Positions 60,691-64,000 of a DNA stretch of 64,000 bases are shown piece by piece (positions within the stretch are counted from its first letter, which is position 1; each line of letters opens with the position of its first letter). Made by a program: the position numbers and the translations under genes. Where the stretch lies: positions 1 to 64,000 of the forward strand of contig NZ_OY730230.1 of NCBI RefSeq assembly GCF_963422545.1, read 5' to 3'. The notes under the pieces were generated by a model that ran no database searches, was not told the DNA's origin, and was given only the letters and a program-made list of their open reading frames with translations. The stretch is from an uncultured Flavobacterium sp. GTDB taxonomy: Bacteria; Bacteroidota; Bacteroidia; Flavobacteriales; Flavobacteriaceae.

Positions 60691-61755
60691 CTACTTACCA
60701 GCATTAACCGGATTAACTCTCACATAAGTCCCATCATCATATTTTATCTGATAAGGAGAATTAAAAAAGGTACTTGGTAAATAATAATCGGTTGTGATGA
60801 TTTGTGCGCCTGATTTTTTAGCTGCTTCAAAATGCGAATAATCATTTTTGCGGGCTTCTTTAGTATCAGAATCGGCTCTTGTACGGATTATATATCCCTT
60901 TTTAATTAAATCTATAATTTTTGGATCTTCAGAATTGCCTATCATTAATGTTGCGGCTTCCGGTTTTCCGGGCTCTGCACAGATGAAAACGGCACGTCCT
61001 TCCAGCGAAGGATGATCTAAAGCATACATCTCTCTTTTAGCTCCGTTGTTGTCAAGGATAAACAAGAACTTACCTTTAGCTTTTTTCAGAGTTGGCCAAT
61101 TGTTATTTAATACAGCTTCTTCCAGCGTTTTATATTTTCCTCTTACCATATCTGGCGTGATTAATTTATTGCCTAAACCTTTTCGAAGTTCTTTGTCTAA
61201 AGCATCAAATAATTCAGGAGTAAAATCTTCCGGTTTTGTTCCAAAGTAATTGGCATCACCATCTTTTGGTTCAAGCGTAATAAAAACAGGAACGTGATCC
61301 GGATTGGCATTAGACCATTTTTTTAATTCTGCCAGAGCGATTTGCAAAGTGTAACAAGAAGTTCTAAAGTCGATATCCGGCATGTGAAAAACTTTGAAAC
61401 CGGGTTTATTCATTTCTCCTTTTGGATCATACGCAGCTTCAGATTTTGCAATATCCAAACCTTTTGGATGTGCATATTTTCCACCTTTGCTATCAGCAAA
61501 AACATCAATTTCCAGATTTCGCAGCCCTTTATTTAATTGTTCTGTAAGCGAAATATGGGTGTATTGCAGACCTTTTAAAGAACGCGAAGTATCTTTTGAC
61601 TGAATAATGTTGTACAAATCGGTTTCGATTGCCTGACGGTAACTGTTGTGCGACCCGATTACTTGTATTTGATTAATTTTTAGATTGTCATTTTGCGCTT
61701 GTACGCCGTTATGGATTGCGCCGGCAAGAAATAGTGTAAAGAGAATTTGTTTCAT
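60691..61755 (-). CDS. calcium-dependent phosphatidylinositol-specific phospholipase C-like protein
   Basis: 354 residues with a signal peptide (to GVQAQ). It shows the PI-PLC-X-type motifs of the Ca2+-dependent bacterial class: VIGSHNSYRQ with His36, LRNLEIDVFAD with Glu82 and Asp84, and KVFHMPDIDF with His124. Such enzymes cleave the phosphodiester of phosphatidylinositol or related lipids. It converges on the metallophosphoesterase gene, and together they suggest phosphorus or lipid-headgroup scavenging. The true substrate (inositol lipid, GPI-like, or other) is unknown. Confidence 0.85.
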   Translation of the reverse strand: MKQILFTLFLAGAIHNGVQAQNDNLKINQIQVIGSHNSYRQAIETDLYNIIQSKDTSRSLKGLQYTHISLTEQLNKGLRNLEIDVFADSKGGKYAHPKGLDIAKSEAAYDPKGEMNKPGFKVFHMPDIDFRTSCYTLQIALAELKKWSNANPDHVPVFITLEPKDGDANYFGTKPEDFTPELFDALDKELRKGLGNKLITPDMVRGKYKTLEEAVLNNNWPTLKKAKGKFLFILDNNGAKREMYALDHPSLEGRAVFICAEPGKPEAATLMIGNSEDPKIIDLIKKGYIIRTRADSDTKEARKNDYSHFEAAKKSGAQIITTDYYLPSTFFNSPYQIKYDDGTYVRVNPVNAGK

Positions 61756-61846
61756 GATTGTAAAGTATAATTTTTATGAATACTGAGGACGCAGCATTAG
61801 AAAATTACCTTTTAACTCTACCATGTGGGCACAAGTATAAAAAATA

Positions 61847-61945
61847 ACACGAATTGCACTAATTGTCACTAATTTGTTTGTGAAATTAATTTCACAAACA
61901 AGGTTAACTTATTTCAATTTGTGCCAATTCGTGGAATTCGTGTTC
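61847..61945. repeat. CACGAATT inverted repeat
   Basis: Outer arms AACACGAATTGCACTAATTG and GCCAATTCGTGGAATTCGTGT around a perfect central palindrome TTTGTGAAATTAATTTCACAAA. It is part of the 435-base gap between the PI-PLC and sigma factor genes; the remaining 61946-62190 contains no recognised gene or clear promoter. Confidence 0.8.
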
Positions 61946-62190
61946 AAAATTGATTTATAATATTTGTATCCAAATGGCAGCTTTTTAGAATGCACTAAAT
62001 TAGATGCTGGATTTGGTTTTTATGTTAGTTAAAGAAAAAGAAATTGCAAGTCAATTGTCATTTCTGCCTGAAAATAGTAGTATTAATACAACAAAAGAAT
62101 TCATTACTTAATTTAAAGATAACCTTCAGGAAAAAAACTTTGGTATAACATTTTATTATTTTACAACACCAAATAGTCCCAAAATAAGTT

Positions 62191-62715
62191 ATGAAAAACC
62201 CTGAAATTTTTGAAAAAACGTATTCAGAATACTGGAAAAAGCTCAATGCCTTTTCGTATACGATGACTCAGGATAAAGACTTGGCACAGAATATAGTTCA
62301 GGATGTTTTTATTGATTTATGGGAAAGAAAAGAGGAGTTGAATATAAATGCTATCGAACCTTATTTGTTTCGGGCAGTAAAAAATCAGGTTTTCAAACAT
62401 TACCAAAATAACCGCTTTGATAAGACGGTTCTCGAGGATCAATTTGAAGATTATATTATCGACAATTTTTCGTCGATTGATCCTGAAGTAATGGATTTAC
62501 TTTATTCCTTATTAGATAAACTTCCGGAGAAACGAAAAGAAGTTTTATTGATGTATAAATTTCAGGACATGTCAATTGATCAGATTGCTGATGAACTCGG
62601 AATTTCTAAACAAACAGTTAAAAATCAAATTTCTTCGGCTTTAAAACAATTGCGCGAAGGCTTGAAAGACCTTGCCTGGCTTGCTCCGTTCATTATTTTG
62701 AACCAAAAGTTTTAA
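62191..62715 (+). CDS. ECF-type RNA polymerase sigma factor
   Basis: 174 residues. Region 2 (about 10-75: LNAFSYTMTQDKDLAQNIVQ, VFIDLWERKE) and region 4 (about 112-165: LPEKRKEVLLMYKF, SIDQIADELGISKQTVKNQI) match Bacteroidetes sigma-70 ECF factors of the FecI type. With the FecR-like anti-sigma gene and STN-type receptor downstream it forms a cell-surface signalling cassette: ligand binding by the receptor frees the sigma factor, which transcribes the receptor genes. Confidence 0.93.
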   Translation: MKNPEIFEKTYSEYWKKLNAFSYTMTQDKDLAQNIVQDVFIDLWERKEELNINAIEPYLFRAVKNQVFKHYQNNRFDKTVLEDQFEDYIIDNFSSIDPEVMDLLYSLLDKLPEKRKEVLLMYKFQDMSIDQIADELGISKQTVKNQISSALKQLREGLKDLAWLAPFIILNQKF

Positions 62716-62798
62716 GATAACTTTCTGTTAATGGTTTCGTAATATTTCTGGATAGTACGATTTTAAACTTTCGGTACTTACTAGTAATAATAAGTATT

Positions 62799-63722
62799 AT
62801 GATAAAAAGAATCAAACATAGTTTAGAGTATCTTATAGATAAAAGTGCCAGAAATAAAACTTCAATAGCAGAAGAAAATCTACTTAACGATTTTGCTTTT
62901 ACGCAATATCAACTTTCAAAATGGAATGATGTTTCGATGGGAAATTCAGATGAAGTTTCTCAGGAGATTTACGAAAATATTCAACTTAGAATAGGAAAGA
63001 AGAGAACCTTTAATCCTTATTTAAAATATATAGCAGCTGCCAGTATTCTTTTTCTTGTTGGTTTAGGATTTTTCTTCAGACCAAGTATTGCCGTCGAAAA
63101 GCAACTGTCATTTAAAACCTCAGATACCCCCAAATCTATCGAATTAAGTGATGGCTCGAAAATTTATCTGGCAGCAAATTCATCATTTCAATATCCTGAA
63201 AAATTTGAAGGAGAAGAAAGAAAAGTTTCGCTCGTAAAAGGAAATGCATTTTTTGAAGTTGCCAAAGACAAAAAACATCCTTTTATCATTTCTTCCGGCG
63301 AGATAAAAACAAGAGTTGTAGGAACTTCATTTCACATTCAGTTATCAAAATCAAAATGCGAAGTAATTGTCGTAACGGGAAAAGTAAATGTTACTTCAAA
63401 AGGGCAAAGTGTTGATTTGGTTCCAAATGAAGAAGCTTTGTTTACATCGCAAAAACTGACGAAACAAATGGCCGATAAATCATTTTTGGTTAATTGGTAT
63501 AATACAGATGTAACGCTGAACCAGACTACGCTTAAACAGGTTATTACCATTTTACAATATAAATATGGAGTTTCATTTCAATACAATAATGAACACGTAT
63601 TAGCAACGCCATTAACGGTGTTCATAAAGAAGGACGCATCATTAGAGAATGTTTTAGAACAAATTAATTATATCACAAACCTAAAATTCAAAGTTTATGG
63701 CGAAATAGTAAAAGTGGATTAA
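62799..63722 (+). CDS. FecR-family anti-sigma factor with DUF4974
   Basis: 307 residues with a cytoplasmic N-terminal part (1-75) that should bind the sigma factor, one membrane helix (about 77-94), a FecR domain (about 105-205: TSDTPKSIELSDGSKIYLAANSS split over its strands) and a C-terminal DUF4974/STN-like domain (about 235-307). It holds the preceding sigma factor inactive until the outer-membrane receptor signals through TonB/STN contact. The gap to the sigma gene is 83 bases and the receptor gene starts 74 bases downstream. Confidence 0.92.
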   Translation: MIKRIKHSLEYLIDKSARNKTSIAEENLLNDFAFTQYQLSKWNDVSMGNSDEVSQEIYENIQLRIGKKRTFNPYLKYIAAASILFLVGLGFFFRPSIAVEKQLSFKTSDTPKSIELSDGSKIYLAANSSFQYPEKFEGEERKVSLVKGNAFFEVAKDKKHPFIISSGEIKTRVVGTSFHIQLSKSKCEVIVVTGKVNVTSKGQSVDLVPNEEALFTSQKLTKQMADKSFLVNWYNTDVTLNQTTLKQVITILQYKYGVSFQYNNEHVLATPLTVFIKKDASLENVLEQINYITNLKFKVYGEIVKVD

Positions 63723-63796
63723 AAACAAAAAAAGCAGTTGCTGAGAACAACTGCGATTAATAATTAAGTATCGATAAAAAACCAATAACTTAAATC

Positions 63797-64000
63797 ATGT
63801 ATTTTAAACTTTCCTATTTAAATCTAAAGAGAATTGTCTTTTTAGTACTGGCATTACTGACCATTCAAAGTGGTTACAGTAAAACTAATTTCCCAGAGAA
63901 TTCAAAAGTAAAAAATAAAACAGAAAAAGCTACACTTGTTTCTATTTTTTCAAAACTAAGCAAACAAACTGATTATAAATTTAGTTACGGACAAGCAATT
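63797..64000 (+). CDS. SusC-type TonB-dependent receptor with STN domain, N-terminal part (right-truncated)
   Basis: Only the first 68 residues are in the window: a signal peptide (to about residue 29, GYSK) and the start of a secretin/TonB short N-terminal domain (ATLVSIFSKLSKQTDYKFSY). The STN domain is the piece that contacts FecR in transducing receptors, so this is the receptor of the sigma/FecR pair. Its substrate cannot be told from the part shown. Confidence 0.85.
   Translation, partial: MYFKLSYLNLKRIVFLVLALLTIQSGYSKTNFPENSKVKNKTEKATLVSIFSKLSKQTDYKFSYGQAI

Overview
The window looks like chromosomal DNA of a Flavobacterium-like Bacteroidetes. It is AT-rich, carries SusC/SusD pairs, a hybrid two-component regulator, T9SS C-terminal sorting domains, promoter boxes of the TTG / TAnnTTTG type, and many palindromic repeats between genes. 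No rRNA, tRNA, phage, transposase gene or CRISPR array was seen.

Region 1 (1-12304, + strand) is a polysaccharide utilisation locus. It begins inside a SusC-type receptor, followed by SusD, two paralogous GH30 enzymes, a GH2 beta-galactosidase-like enzyme, a GH27 enzyme and a tandem GH43 protein. This combination fits a galactan or arabinogalactan-type substrate, which is an inference. Four unrelated genes follow (12434-15823): a YegP-like DUF1508 protein, an NlpE-like lipoprotein, a serine hydrolase and a DUF2911 protein.

Region 2 (15889-44895, nearly all - strand) is a uronic-acid PUL joined to a complete uronate catabolic cluster. A hybrid two-component sensor lies upstream of SusC/SusD, a GH88 unsaturated glucuronyl hydrolase and two GH2 enzymes that both carry an N-x-K motif typical of uronate recognition. 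Behind them come a beta-helix protein, an ExuT-like transporter, UxaC, UxuA, an SDR mannonate/fructuronate oxidoreductase, KDPG aldolase, a YhcH/EbgC-like protein, KDG kinase, a divergent LacI regulator, a DUF4861 protein, KduD and KduI. Together they would take both saturated uronates (UxaC, SDR, UxuA) and unsaturated uronates (KduI, KduD) to KDG, then to pyruvate and glyceraldehyde-3-phosphate. GH88 implies an upstream lyase; the beta-helix protein and the DUF4861 protein are the unassigned candidates.

Region 3 (45186-58217) starts with a 79-residue protein that resembles the arthropod cuticle RR (chitin_bind_4) consensus, then a membrane-bound propeller/LuxR regulator, then three T9SS-exported hydrolases: a very large GH16, a GH64 and a GH18. 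The set looks like a fungal cell-wall (beta-1,3-glucan plus chitin) lysis cassette. Region 4 (58558-64000) holds a metallophosphoesterase, a PI-PLC-like protein, and an ECF sigma / FecR / STN-type TonB receptor module cut by the window edge.

Almost every gap between genes, including gaps inside apparent operons, holds an imperfect palindrome. These fall into several families: REPIN-like, CCCGACAGG hairpins, CTATGTTTC, CCGCAAAG and CACGCAGAT. Some supply the stop codon of the neighbouring gene.
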